From Salinibacterium sp. G-O1 (lineage in GTDB: Bacteria > Actinomycetota > Actinomycetes > Actinomycetales > Microbacteriaceae), in assembly GCF_030063305.1 (NCBI RefSeq), contig NZ_JASISV010000001.1, forward strand, positions 868,001 to 932,000: a stretch of 64,000 bases of DNA, given 5' to 3'. The first letter of the stretch is position 1, and every line of letters begins with the position of its first letter. Position numbers and translations under genes: made by a program. This document shows positions 18,274 to 27,239 of this stretch, one piece after another. The notes below the pieces were generated by a model that saw only the letters and a program-made list of their open reading frames with translations, did not search any database and had not been told where the DNA came from.

Positions 18274-19761
18274 ATGGACATTCTTGATCACTGGGTGAGC
18301 GGCGCCTCCTTCGCAGGCACTTCGACCCGAACCTCGCCCGTGTACAACCCAGCAGAAGGCACAGTCTCGCGGGAGGTCAGACTCGCGACAGTTGCCGACG
18401 TCGACACCGCCGTGGCATCGGCCAAGGCGGCCTTCCCCGCCTGGGCAGAAACCTCGCTGGCCAAGCGCCAGTCGATCATGTTCAGCTTCCGCGAGCTGCT
18501 GAATGCGCGCAAGACGGAGCTGGCCGCGATCCTGACCAACGAGCACGGCAAGGTCACCTCCGACGCTCTCGGCGAGGTCGCGCGCGGAATGGAGGTCGTC
18601 GAGTGGGCGACATCCATCCCTCACCTGATGAAGGGCGAGCACAGCGAGAACGTCTCCACCGGCGTCGACGTGTACTCGGTCAAGCAGCCGCTCGGTGTCG
18701 TCGGCATCATCAGCCCATTCAACTTCCCGGCCATGGTGCCGCTGTGGTTCTTCCCCGTGGCGATCGCCGCCGGCAACACCGTCATCCTGAAGCCCTCGGA
18801 GAAAGACCCGTCCGCCGCGATCTGGATGGCCAAACTGCTGCAGGAGGCCGGCCTGCCAGACGGCGTGCTCAACGTCGTGCACGGCGACAAGGAATCAGTG
18901 GATGCCCTGCTCGAGCACAAAGACATCTCGGCTGTTTCGTTCGTCGGCTCGACCCCCATCGCCAAGTACATCTACGAGAACGCCGCGAAGAACGGCAAGC
19001 GCGTGCAGGCCCTCGGTGGAGCAAAGAACCACATGCTGGTGCTGCCGGATGCCGACCTCGACCTTGTCGCGGACTCGGCCGTCAACGCCGGATTCGGTTC
19101 GGCCGGCGAGCGCTGCATGGCGATCTCGGTCGTCGTGGCCGTTGAGCCCGTCGCCGATGAGCTCATCGAGAAGATCACCTCACGTCTCGCGGGCCTCACG
19201 GTCGGCGACGGCACCCGCGGCTGCGACATGGGGCCGCTCATCACCAAGGAGCACCGCGACAAGGTCGCCTCATACATCGACATCGCGACGGCTGACGGTG
19301 CAACCGTCGTCGTCGACGGTCGCGGTGTGAAGGCCGACGGCGGGACCGACGGGTTCTGGCTCGGACCGACCCTCATCGACGGCGTCTCGACCGACTCCGA
19401 TGTCTACAAGCATGAGATCTTCGGACCGGTGCTGTCAGTCGTGCGCGTCGCCTCCTACGACGAGGGTGTGGCGATCATCAATGCGAGCCCGTACGGCAAC
19501 GGCACGGCGATCTTCACCAACGACGGCGGAGCTGCCCGCCGGTTCCAGCGCGAGATCGAGGTCGGCATGGTCGGCATCAACGTGCCGATCCCCGTGCCGG
19601 TCGGCTACTACTCATTCGGCGGCTGGAAGGACTCGCTGTTCGGCGACACCAAAGCCTACGGAGCGCAGGCCGTGCAGTTCTACACGCGCGAAAAGGCGAT
19701 CACCAGCCGGTGGCTCGACCCGTCGCACGGCGGCATCAACCTCGGGTTCCCGCAGAACTGA
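18274..19761 (+). CDS. mmsA: CoA-acylating methylmalonate-semialdehyde dehydrogenase
   Basis: The 495-residue aldehyde dehydrogenase converts (methyl)malonate semialdehyde plus CoA to propionyl- or acetyl-CoA in valine and inositol catabolism. The cofactor site SPFNFPAM (N150), the nucleophile C281 in AGERCMA, and the replacement of the usual catalytic glutamate region by LGGAKNHM are all diagnostic of this CoA-dependent subgroup. No other valine or inositol genes are nearby. Its 3' end overlaps the convergent exonuclease gene by 26 bp. Confidence 0.94.
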   Translation: MDILDHWVSGASFAGTSTRTSPVYNPAEGTVSREVRLATVADVDTAVASAKAAFPAWAETSLAKRQSIMFSFRELLNARKTELAAILTNEHGKVTSDALGEVARGMEVVEWATSIPHLMKGEHSENVSTGVDVYSVKQPLGVVGIISPFNFPAMVPLWFFPVAIAAGNTVILKPSEKDPSAAIWMAKLLQEAGLPDGVLNVVHGDKESVDALLEHKDISAVSFVGSTPIAKYIYENAAKNGKRVQALGGAKNHMLVLPDADLDLVADSAVNAGFGSAGERCMAISVVVAVEPVADELIEKITSRLAGLTVGDGTRGCDMGPLITKEHRDKVASYIDIATADGATVVVDGRGVKADGGTDGFWLGPTLIDGVSTDSDVYKHEIFGPVLSVVRVASYDEGVAIINASPYGNGTAIFTNDGGAARRFQREIEVGMVGINVPIPVPVGYYSFGGWKDSLFGDTKAYGAQAVQFYTREKAITSRWLDPSHGGINLGFPQN

Positions 19762-20332
19762 GCTTCGGGCTGAGCGTCTTGATCGTCGAGCCGCTCAGCT
19801 CGCTCAACTCGGCGATGGTGGATGCTCCGTGCCGCCCCGCGGCGTGCACGATGATCGCGGCGCAGGCCAGGGCATCCGCCAGCGCATTGTGATGCTCGAA
19901 ATCTTCGAAGCCGGCTGCCATCGCCGCGACCGGCAGCCGGTACGAATCGAGGTGGTACGTCTTGCGCGCCACCTGAAGGCTGCAGAGGTAGTCGAAGGCG
20001 GGGACTGGCTGGAACGACGCGGCGCAGGCCGCCGCGATCACCCCGGTGTCGAATCCTGCGTTGTGCGCGACCAGGTGGTCGCCGGAGGTGAACTCGAGCA
20101 GGTCGGACAGTTGTTCGCTCCAGAGCGGGGCGTCAGCGACATCCACCGCCATGATGCCGTGGATGCGCACATTCCATTCGAGAAACTCGTCGTGCCCCAG
20201 CGGTGGCCGGATCAGCCAGTATGCGGTGTCGACCACGCGGCCGTCGCGCACCTTCGCCATGCCGACCGAGCAGGCGCTCGCCGCCGAACCGTTGGCAGTC
20301 TCGAAGTCGATCGCAGTGAAATCCAGGGGCAC
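19736..20332 (-). CDS. DEDDh 3'-5' exonuclease (DnaQ-like)
   Basis: The 198-residue protein carries the exonuclease motifs in order: ExoI AIDFETAN (D9, E11), ExoII HNAGFDTGV and ExoIII HHNALADA (HxAxxD). This matches stand-alone proofreading-type exonucleases related to the DNA polymerase III epsilon subunit. Extra upstream frame has no family similarity; GTG 20332 immediately precedes the conserved PLDFTAIDFET. The gene overlaps the 3' end of mmsA and is divergent from the CPBP gene 69 bp away. Confidence 0.85.
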   Translation of the reverse strand: MPLDFTAIDFETANGSAASACSVGMAKVRDGRVVDTAYWLIRPPLGHDEFLEWNVRIHGIMAVDVADAPLWSEQLSDLLEFTSGDHLVAHNAGFDTGVIAAACAASFQPVPAFDYLCSLQVARKTYHLDSYRLPVAAMAAGFEDFEHHNALADALACAAIIVHAAGRHGASTIAELSELSGSTIKTLSPKLSSAGTRG

Positions 20333-20401
20333 GAGACGATGGTCGCACGGGCCCCGGACACGGCGCCGATCCCACGCCGTGCTGCGCGGTAGCGTGAGGT
20401 G

Positions 20402-21405
20402 ATGAGCGAACCACTGGATCCCGCCGCCGAACGCGTCACCTACGATCGCGCGCTCAGCCGGATCCGGGGAGCCTGGCGCGGCGTCGTCGCGATCGTGCTG
20501 CTGGTCATCGGATTCCTGCTGCTGCAGGTCGTCGTCGGCGGCCTCGGCATCGTGATCGAGGTCACGCGGGGCAACATCACCCTTGAACAGCTCGACGCCG
20601 GAACCGTGCCATTTACCCCGGTAATCCTGCTCACGACCAACATCTCGCTCGCACTGGTGATCCCGTTGGCGATGGGGCTGCATCGGTGGCTCTTTGGCGC
20701 ACGCGTCGGCACGCTCGCCTCGGTCGCCGGCCGCTTCCGGTGGCGATGGATGGGCAGGCTCGCCCTCATCATCGTCCCCGTGTGGGTCGTCTACATCGGC
20801 GGCAGCTTCCTCATCGAACCTGTCGACGGGGTGCGAGTCGACGGCACCGTGCTGGCGATGCTCGCCATCGTGATCCTCACCACCCCGCTGCAGGCGGCCG
20901 GGGAGGAGTTCGGCGCGCGCGGTCTCGTGCAGCGGGCGGCAGGGTCGTGGTTCGAGAATCCGATCGCCGGCTTCGTGGTCTCGACCCTCATCGCGTCATC
21001 CCTCTTCGCGCTGGCCCACCTGGCGGGCGACCCGTGGCTCATCGCGTACTACTTCGTCTTCGGGGCATCCATGTCGCTGGCGGCGCGGGGCACCGGCGGG
21101 CTGGAGGCGCCCATCCTGATTCACGCGACCAACAACGTGCTCATCTTCCTGCCCGCGGTGCTGCTCGGCCAGCTCGACCAGGGCATCGACCGCAGCGCCG
21201 GTACCGGCGGCCCGTTCATGCTGATCCCGATGGCGCTGTGCCTGGCGGCGGCCGGCATCAGCACGCTGTGGGCCCGTCGCCGCGGCATCCAGGTCACTGC
21301 CCCCGCGCTGGAGCGCGTGCGACCACCGCCCACCGCCCACGCCACCCCACGCCGCCGCTCACGCCGCCGAGATTGCGCAGATTGCCGCTACCGGCGGCGC
21401 CATAA
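20402..21405 (+). CDS. CPBP family intramembrane protease; 3' end not defined
   Basis: The protein shows at least eight hydrophobic segments. The CPBP/Abi motifs are LQAAGEEFGARGLVQ (EE pair), FALAHL and HATNNVLIF, expected to bind metal in the membrane. Family-like sequence stops near residue 300 (STLWARRRG); after that the same frame shows only arginine/proline-rich sequence and stays open until 22207, deep inside ychF in another frame. I set the end at the first TAA of the neighbouring frame (21403-21405), which a single frameshift would reach; this end is a guess. A TAGCGT hexamer (20390-20395) ends 6 nt before ATG 20402. A palindromic repeat occupies 21373-21420. Confidence 0.6.
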
Positions 21406-21420
21406 CGACTGTTTGCGCAA
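21373..21420. repeat. Degenerate copy of the TGCGCAAATTGTCGCTA hairpin element
   Basis: TTGCGCA at the left faces TGCGCAA at the right across 34 nt. The left arm, TGCGCAGATTGCCGCTA, differs at only 2 of 17 positions from the arm of the two elements near 62.7 and 62.85 kb. It lies in the poorly defined tail of the CPBP gene, before ychF. Confidence 0.5.
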
Positions 21421-21483
21421 GGTCGGCGAATGGATGGCGCGGCAGCAGGTCCCGCGACGGGAGCGGCCCCCGCCGCAGCCCGG

Positions 21484-21489
21484 TACGAT
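21484..21489 (+). promoter_or_regulatory. -10 hexamer TACGAT for ychF, leaderless spacing
   Basis: TACGAT ends 8 nt before GTG 21498; the gap has no ribosome binding site. Confidence 0.5.
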
Positions 21490-21497
21490 TGACCCCC

Positions 21498-22571
21498 GTG
21501 GCTCTCACTATCGCAATCGTCGGTCTTCCGAACGTCGGCAAGTCGACGCTCTTCAACGCTCTCACCAAGAACCAGGTGCTGGCGGCGAACTACCCGTTCG
21601 CCACCATCGAGCCGAACGTCGGCGTGGTGAACCTGCCAGACAAGCGCCTGGACGTTCTGGCCGGCATCTTCTCCAGCGAGCGCATCCTGCCCGCCCCCGT
21701 CTCGTTCGTCGACATCGCCGGCATCGTCAAGGGTGCGTCGGAGGGGGAGGGGCTCGGGAACAAGTTCCTCGCCAACATCCGCGAGGCAGACGCGATCGCG
21801 CAGGTCATCCGCGGCTTCGCCGACCCCGACGTCATCCATGTCGATGGCAAGGTGGACGCCGCCTCCGACATGGAGACCATCAACACCGAGCTGATCCTCG
21901 CCGACCTGCAGACCCTCGAGAAGGCTGTCGCGCGGTACGAGAAAGAGGTCAAGACCAAGCGAGCCGAGCCGATCGTTCTCGAGACCGCGCTGGCCGCACA
22001 GAAGTTCCTGAACGAGGGCAACCCGCTGTCGTCATCCACCATCGACACCGAGCCGATCCGCGAGCTGGGCCTCCTGACCACGAAGCCGTTCATCTACGTC
22101 TTCAACGTCGACGAGGATGTGCTTCAGGATGCCGCGGCTCTCGCCACACTCGCGGCCCTCGTCGCTCCGGCCAAGGCCATCTTCCTCGATGCCAAGCTCG
22201 AGTCTGAGCTCATCGACCTCGACCCGGAGGACGCGGCGGAACTCCTGGCGAGCACCGGCCAGGAGGAGAGCGGGCTCGACCAGCTCGCCCGTATCGGCTT
22301 CGACACCCTCGGTCTGCAGACCTACCTCACGGCCGGCCCGAAAGAGTCGCGCGCCTGGACGATCGGCAAGGGCTGGAAGGCTCCGCAGGCCGCTGGCGTC
22401 ATCCACACCGACTTCGAGAAGGGCTTCATCAAGGCTGAGGTGATCGGTTTCGCCGACCTCGTCGAGACCGGCTCCATCGCCGAGGCCCGCGCCAAGGGCA
22501 AGGCGCGCATCGAGGGCAAGGAATATGTCATGCAGGATGGTGACGTCGTCGAGTTCCGTTTCAATAACTAG
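21498..22571 (+). CDS. ychF: Redox-regulated ATPase YchF (Obg-like)
   Basis: The 357-residue protein is the universally conserved Obg-related P-loop ATPase that binds ribosomes. G1 GLPNVGKST (residues about 8-16), G3 DIAGIVKGASEGEGLGN, the coiled-coil insertion and the C-terminal TGS domain (RAWTIGKGWKAPQAAGVIHTD region, DGDVVEFRFN end) are complete. GTG 21498 is preferred over TTG 21489, which lies at the edge of the -10. Length agrees with E. coli YchF. Confidence 0.96.
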   Translation: MALTIAIVGLPNVGKSTLFNALTKNQVLAANYPFATIEPNVGVVNLPDKRLDVLAGIFSSERILPAPVSFVDIAGIVKGASEGEGLGNKFLANIREADAIAQVIRGFADPDVIHVDGKVDAASDMETINTELILADLQTLEKAVARYEKEVKTKRAEPIVLETALAAQKFLNEGNPLSSSTIDTEPIRELGLLTTKPFIYVFNVDEDVLQDAAALATLAALVAPAKAIFLDAKLESELIDLDPEDAAELLASTGQEESGLDQLARIGFDTLGLQTYLTAGPKESRAWTIGKGWKAPQAAGVIHTDFEKGFIKAEVIGFADLVETGSIAEARAKGKARIEGKEYVMQDGDVVEFRFNN

Positions 22572-22634
22572 CGTGCCACGAAGTAGACCGATGCTGCCTG
22601 ACCTCCCGGATTCCAGAGTGAGGATGGTGCGCTC

Positions 22635-23327
22635 ATGCTGACCGGCGCTGGGCGGCGACCCGCCGCGGATCAGACTGTCGCGCCGTGGTACCGGGCCCCG
22701 CGACATTGGGGCATCTTTTGGATTGCCTTTGCGGCATCCAGCGGTGTGGCGATTGGTTTGACCGCTGCGATCGAGGCATTTCCGGTGCTCAAGCTCGCCA
22801 TCCGCGACGTTGCGGCCGTGGCTCGGGATGGACTTCCCCTGCCCTTCTTCACGGGCTGGATCTCCAATATCGGAATCGTCGGATGGTTTGTCAGCGCGGC
22901 TGCGCTGCTCGTTGCCGCCCAGGTCGGCGCTGGCTCTCGACACTGGCGAAGCGTCGTCTTCACAGGTGCGGTTGCGTCGTTGTCCTTCCTGCTCGGCGTC
23001 GACGACCTTTTCATGATCCACGATGGAGCAATCACATTCGGCGAGGAGTGGCTCCTTTTGCTGTGGTTCTCGCTCGCAATTGCCTGGGTGATCATGTTTC
23101 GGCGGGAGCTGCTGCACGACCCGCTGCTGCCTGTTCTCGTGCTCTGTGCTGCCTTCTTCGGGCACGCCGTGGTTGCAGACATCGTGGCCAACGGGAGTTT
23201 GCTGCTGCACGAGGACGCGTCGAAGCTCGCCGCCATCGTGTTGTGGACAGGCTGGGCTCTGGCCACGACCCAGCGCGTCATCGAATCATCGACACGGCTT
23301 CGTCAGCGGGGGCCAGCGGCAACCTAA
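22635..23327 (+). CDS. Uncharacterised polytopic membrane protein (230 aa)
   Basis: I do not recognise the family with certainty. Seven hydrophobic segments are visible. Polar residues that lie in or next to membrane segments, DDLFMIHD (near residue 120), FGHAVVADIV (near 178) and LLHEDASKL (near 195), recall the His/Asp constellation of CREST-type membrane hydrolases, but this is only a visual likeness. GTGAGGA lies 11 bp before the ATG. It is monocistronic between ychF and an SDR gene. Confidence 0.65.
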   Translation: MLTGAGRRPAADQTVAPWYRAPRHWGIFWIAFAASSGVAIGLTAAIEAFPVLKLAIRDVAAVARDGLPLPFFTGWISNIGIVGWFVSAAALLVAAQVGAGSRHWRSVVFTGAVASLSFLLGVDDLFMIHDGAITFGEEWLLLLWFSLAIAWVIMFRRELLHDPLLPVLVLCAAFFGHAVVADIVANGSLLLHEDASKLAAIVLWTGWALATTQRVIESSTRLRQRGPAAT

Positions 23328-23435
23328 GGCGCCAAAGTTGTCTCCTCTGCGGGCGCTGGCGCTGACGCGTCGCATCGCTCCCTCGCGACAAGGCAGACTG
23401 GAAAGACCATGCCACTATCGACCCAAGGAGTAGTC

Positions 23436-24110
23436 ATGCCCGTCATTGCCATCATCGGAGCCGGGCCTGGCCTCGGAGCGGCGGTTGCCCGCCGTTTCGG
23501 TCGTGAAGGTTTTTCGATCGCCCTCATCTCGCGCGACCAGTCGAAGCTCGACGCCATGGCCGCGGAGCTTGGTGCGGATGGCGTGACCGCCAGCGGTTTC
23601 GCGGCTGACGTCAAGGTGCCCGCGGAACTCGAAAACGCTCTCGCGCGCGCCGCGGCGGAGCTCGGGCCCATCACGGTGCTGCAGTACAGCCCGCTTCCGT
23701 CGCGCGATTACCTGAAGCCGGTGCTCGACCTGACTCCGGAGCTGGCGCTTGAGGCGATGCAGTTCTCCGCGCTCGGGCTCATCCACGCGGTGCGTGCGGT
23801 GCTGCCGGCGATGCGTGAGACGGGCGATGGCAGCGTCATCCTGATCAATGGCGGCACCTCGGTGAAGGCCCGCGCCGGCTTCGCGGGCACCTCGGTCGCG
23901 TTCCCCGCCGAGAGCGCATACGGCGAAATGCTGCACGACGCACTCGAGGATGAGGGCATCCGCGTCAGCCAGCTGGTGATTCCAGGCGGCATCCCCAAGC
24001 TTCAGCTACCCAACGGAATCGACGACGTCGCCGACCGCATCTGGGGTCTCCACGCCGAGGCGGGCCCGTTCCGCACCATGCTCATCCCGCTTGAGGACGG
24101 CCGGGAGTAG
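23436..24110 (+). CDS. Short-chain dehydrogenase-like protein, catalytic Lys missing
   Basis: The 224-residue protein has the SDR Rossmann start IIGAGPGLGAAVARRFG and the loop INGGTSVKARAG. The catalytic YxxxK is not intact: the tyrosine in SAYGEML is followed by leucine where lysine is expected, and no adenine-ring NNAG motif is seen (YSPLPSRD instead). It may therefore be a binding or divergent SDR. ATG 23436 follows AAGGAG; an in-frame ATG nine codons upstream lacks a ribosome binding site. It is monocistronic. Confidence 0.82.
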   Translation: MPVIAIIGAGPGLGAAVARRFGREGFSIALISRDQSKLDAMAAELGADGVTASGFAADVKVPAELENALARAAAELGPITVLQYSPLPSRDYLKPVLDLTPELALEAMQFSALGLIHAVRAVLPAMRETGDGSVILINGGTSVKARAGFAGTSVAFPAESAYGEMLHDALEDEGIRVSQLVIPGGIPKLQLPNGIDDVADRIWGLHAEAGPFRTMLIPLEDGRE

Positions 24111-24158
24111 GGCGTCGGATCCCTAGGCTTCGGATCGGTGCGGGTATACCGTGGAGTC

Positions 24159-24794
24159 ATGAGAAAAAATCTGGTTACAGTGATCTCTGTTGCCTGCGTG
24201 ATTGCACTCGGTGTCGGGGGTTCGGTCGCGGTCGCGGTGGCGGGGCAGCCATCCGCTCTCGACTCAGCGGCGGTCGCGTCGCCGACTCCAACCGCTTCGC
24301 CGACTCCAACCGCCACACCAACTCCGAGCCCCACCTTGCCCATGGAGGTGTCGGAGGGCGACACCGGTCCGGCACCCACGTCAGTGCCCTCGGTCGAAGC
24401 ACCGGCACCCGCACCGGCACCCGCGCCGGCACCGGATGTCCTGCCGGTTCCTGCACCAGGTGAGCACCTGGTGACGTTCTCGGTGACAAGTTCGTCTGGT
24501 TTCGCCCAGGTCTCGTACTGGACGGCGGGCGGCGATCCGTCGTCGAGCAACTCCAAATTGTGGATACAGGGTGAGAGCCAGGACTTGAAGTGGGTAACGG
24601 CACCGTGGACCCGTTCCGCGGTAGTTCCGGTCGGTGGCGATCCTCTGAAAGACGGCTGGGGTCTTTCGTTCTTCGTTGAATCCGGCGTTCAGGCAAGTTG
24701 CACGGTGACGATGGACGGGGCCGTGATTTCCAGCGCCTCCGTCAATGCTTCGGGACCCACACTGTGGACGTGTTTGCCGGGCGTTATCGGCTGA
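24159..24794 (+). CDS. Secreted protein with proline-rich linker and MmpS-like domain
   Basis: A signal peptide or anchor (RKNLVTVISVACVIALGVGG) is followed by a low-complexity linker (residues about 45-105) of PTPTASPTPT and APAPAPAP repeats. Its DNA contains short direct repeats of CGCCGACTCCAACCGC. The C-terminal ~105 residues (VTFSVTSSSGFAQVSYW, VQASCTVTMDGAVI) resemble the beta-sandwich of MmpS-type transport-accessory proteins; there are two cysteines. A TATACC hexamer at 24145-24150 ends 8 nt before the ATG. Function is unknown. Confidence 0.72.
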   Translation: MRKNLVTVISVACVIALGVGGSVAVAVAGQPSALDSAAVASPTPTASPTPTATPTPSPTLPMEVSEGDTGPAPTSVPSVEAPAPAPAPAPAPDVLPVPAPGEHLVTFSVTSSSGFAQVSYWTAGGDPSSSNSKLWIQGESQDLKWVTAPWTRSAVVPVGGDPLKDGWGLSFFVESGVQASCTVTMDGAVISSASVNASGPTLWTCLPGVIG

Positions 24795-24831
24795 CCAACG
24801 GCACTGGATCCCCGCGTGACATGCTGAATGC

Positions 24832-25296
24832 ATGTCTGTCGCCGCTCGGCTCCTGCGAACACGATGGCTGATGCGCGCCCCCATCGGGATGTTCCGCATT
24901 GGTCTCGGCTTCCTCTTCGGCGAGCGTTTGCTGCTGCTGGAGCACATCGGGCGCACCTCCGGTAAGGCGCGGTATGTCGTCCTCGAGACAGTGTCGCGAC
25001 CGACTCCGAACGAGATTCTGGTCGCGTCCGGCTTCGGCACCCGGTCACAGTGGCTGCAGAACCTGCGCGCGAATGCGCAGTGTTTCGTCAGCATCGGTCG
25101 TATCCGCCGTTCCCCCGCGGTCTCGGAAATTCTGGATGACGAGTCAGCCCGGCGAGCGCTCGCGGGATACGCGCTCGAACATCCCAAGGCGTGGCAGCAG
25201 CTGAATGCCCTGATGGGGGAGTTGGCGGGCACCGCAAACCCGGAAATTCCGGTCGTGCGGCTCACGCTCCCCACCCGCGGCGGGAGCTCCCAATGA
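24832..25296 (+). CDS. Deazaflavin (F420)-dependent nitroreductase family protein
   Basis: This 154-residue single-domain protein matches the DUF385 family of F420-binding oxidoreductases: LLLEHIGRTSGKARYVVLE near residues 36-54, then ASGFGTRSQWLQNLRANAQ. Members reduce nitroaromatic or lipid-quinone substrates with F420H2; the substrate here is unknown. Its TGA overlaps the ppx ATG (ATGA), so the two genes are coupled. Confidence 0.87.
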   Translation: MSVAARLLRTRWLMRAPIGMFRIGLGFLFGERLLLLEHIGRTSGKARYVVLETVSRPTPNEILVASGFGTRSQWLQNLRANAQCFVSIGRIRRSPAVSEILDDESARRALAGYALEHPKAWQQLNALMGELAGTANPEIPVVRLTLPTRGGSSQ

Positions 25297-26258
25297 CCCG
25301 TGTTGCCGCCTTCGATTGCGGAACGAACTCAATCCGGCTGCTCATCGCCGACATCGACGAGCAGGGCCAACTGCGAGACGTGGTGCGCACGCTTCGACTG
25401 GTGCGGCTGGGAGAGGGCGTGGATCGCACCGGTCGCTTCGCTGCCGAGGCGCTTGAGCGCACCCTCGCCGCTGTGCGAGAGTACGCGGAGCTGTGCCGCG
25501 AGCATCGGGTGGAGCGCATCCGGTTTGTGGCGACCTCGGCGACGCGGGATGCCGCAAACCGCGCCGAGTTCACCGACGCCGTCGCGGCGATCCTGGGCGT
25601 GCCGGCGGAGGTCATTCCCGGCACTGAGGAGGCGGCGTTGTCGTTCCGGGGTGCGCTCACGGCGCTCCCGGAGCCGGCGGCCGCCACGACGCAGCACCTC
25701 GTCGTCGACCTCGGCGGTGGGTCGACCGAGCTGGTGCTGGGCTCAAGCGCGCCGGATTCCGCCTTCTCGATGGATGTCGGATGCGTGCGCCTCGCCGAGC
25801 GCCACGTGCGCAGCGACCCGCCGCTGCAGTCAGAGCTCGCCAGCATCCGTCGCGATGTCACTGCGGCGCTGGATGCTGCGACGGCCATCGTCGACGTGTC
25901 GCGCACCACCGAGATCATCGGGGTGGCAGGCACCGTCACGACGATCACCGCGCACGCCCTCGCGCTGGATTCCTATGACCCGCTCGTCATCAGCGGCAGT
26001 CGCCTGCCACTGCAGGTCGTCCTTGACGCGTGCGAGTCACTCAGTCGTCTGCCGCGCGCAGAGCGTGCCGCACTGCCGTACATGCACCCGGGTCGGGTCG
26101 ACGTCATCGGCGTGGGCGCGGTCATCTGGTCCACGGTGCTGCAGAGGGTCGCGGATGCCACGACCGCCGCCGGGCACCCGCTCGAGTTCGTCACCACGAG
26201 TGAGCACGACATCCTCGATGGCGTGGCCCTCTCGCTGGCAGGGCAGACCGAAGGTTAG
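25293..26258 (+). CDS. ppx: Ppx/GppA family phosphatase
   Basis: The 321-residue protein is an exopolyphosphatase/pppGpp phosphatase homologue with the actin-like ATPase fold: AAFDCGTNSIRLLI (phosphate-1), FVATSATRDAANR, VVDLGGGSTELVLG (phosphate-2) and IGVAGTVTTITA. It has no C-terminal HD-like domain, as in the short actinobacterial Ppx proteins. Start ATG 25293 overlaps the upstream stop; the stop overlaps convergent ctlX by 4 bp. Confidence 0.9.
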   Translation: MTRVAAFDCGTNSIRLLIADIDEQGQLRDVVRTLRLVRLGEGVDRTGRFAAEALERTLAAVREYAELCREHRVERIRFVATSATRDAANRAEFTDAVAAILGVPAEVIPGTEEAALSFRGALTALPEPAAATTQHLVVDLGGGSTELVLGSSAPDSAFSMDVGCVRLAERHVRSDPPLQSELASIRRDVTAALDAATAIVDVSRTTEIIGVAGTVTTITAHALALDSYDPLVISGSRLPLQVVLDACESLSRLPRAERAALPYMHPGRVDVIGVGAVIWSTVLQRVADATTAAGHPLEFVTTSEHDILDGVALSLAGQTEG

Positions 26259-27232
26259 GCGAACGCGACAGCTTCCACCGGTGGGTCCGCGACGGGAGCG
26301 ACCGCGGGCACGACCGGCCGCCGATCGAGGTGGATGCCCGCAATCATGCAGCGCACGGAACCACCGGCGAGCTCGATCGTGGGAATCTCGACGCCGACGA
26401 TGCGGCAGCTGCGTTCGATTGTGGCGCGCTGCTCTGGCGTGAGCGATGCCTCGGCCCGTCCGGACATGACGAGGATGCGCCCGGCGGGGGAGCGCAGTTC
26501 GATCGCGTTTCCGGCGAACTCGGTCACCTGCTCGGCGCTCAGCTCGATGAGCTCGCGGCCGGGTTCGGTGAGGCGTTCCGCGACCTCTGCGCGCCTGGCC
26601 GGATCCTCGATGAGCGACAGCCCGACGAGGGCGACATCCGTTGCAATGCACATCATGACGTTGGTGTGATAGATCGGGGTGCCGCTCGGGTCGCTCGCGG
26701 CAAACATCATCGGCTCGTAGCCGAAGGTCGCGCAGAACCGTTCGAGGGCGAGCGGGTCGGCGCGGTGCGACTTCGCGGCGTAAGCAACCCGGTTGGTGTG
26801 GTCGAGCACCATCGCGCCGGTGCCCTCCAGGAAAATGTTGTCGTATTCGAGGCCGGAGAAGTCGATGATGTCCTGCACCCTGAATCGCGCCTTGAGTGCG
26901 TCGATGACATCCGGCCGGCGCTCGCTGCGCCTGCTCGGCGAGAACATCGGGTACAGCGCGATGCGTCCGCCGGGGTGCGTCGAGAACCAGTTATTGGGGA
27001 ACACGCTGTCTGGACGCACGTTCTCGGTGTCCTCGAACATCAGTACCTGGATCCCGGCGGCCTCCAGCGTCTCGGCGAGCCGCGTGCTCTCCTCGAACGC
27101 CGCCGCCGCGATCTGCTCAGCGCTGCGCGTCGGGTCGATCGACTGGAACGCGTTGTCGGCCGCGGTGGCAGGGTTGGGGCAGAAGTGGTGTGGCCGGATG
27201 AGCACGACCGCCGAGGGGCACTGAACACTCAT
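26255..27232 (-). CDS. ctlX: Citrulline hydrolase, CtlX family (amidinotransferase fold)
   Basis: The 325-residue protein belongs to the amidinotransferase/dimethylargininase fold. The substrate-binding VFPNNWFSTH and FLEGTGAMVLDH (catalytic Glu/His region) and the C-terminal nucleophile segment GGSVRCMIAGIHL are present. The CtlX subgroup, known from Francisella, hydrolyses citrulline to ornithine. It follows ornithine cyclodeaminase by 7 bp in the same operon, which supports a citrulline-ornithine-proline route. Substrate assignment is inferred from subgroup and neighbour. Confidence 0.82.
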   Translation of the reverse strand: MSVQCPSAVVLIRPHHFCPNPATAADNAFQSIDPTRSAEQIAAAAFEESTRLAETLEAAGIQVLMFEDTENVRPDSVFPNNWFSTHPGGRIALYPMFSPSRRSERRPDVIDALKARFRVQDIIDFSGLEYDNIFLEGTGAMVLDHTNRVAYAAKSHRADPLALERFCATFGYEPMMFAASDPSGTPIYHTNVMMCIATDVALVGLSLIEDPARRAEVAERLTEPGRELIELSAEQVTEFAGNAIELRSPAGRILVMSGRAEASLTPEQRATIERSCRIVGVEIPTIELAGGSVRCMIAGIHLDRRPVVPAVAPVADPPVEAVAFA

Positions 27233-27239
27233 GGACGTG

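Noticed and set aside
24280-24460. Tandem repeat locus or array in the secreted-protein gene
   Set aside because: The repeats encode a Pro/Thr/Ala-rich linker in frame, so they are explained as low-complexity coding sequence.
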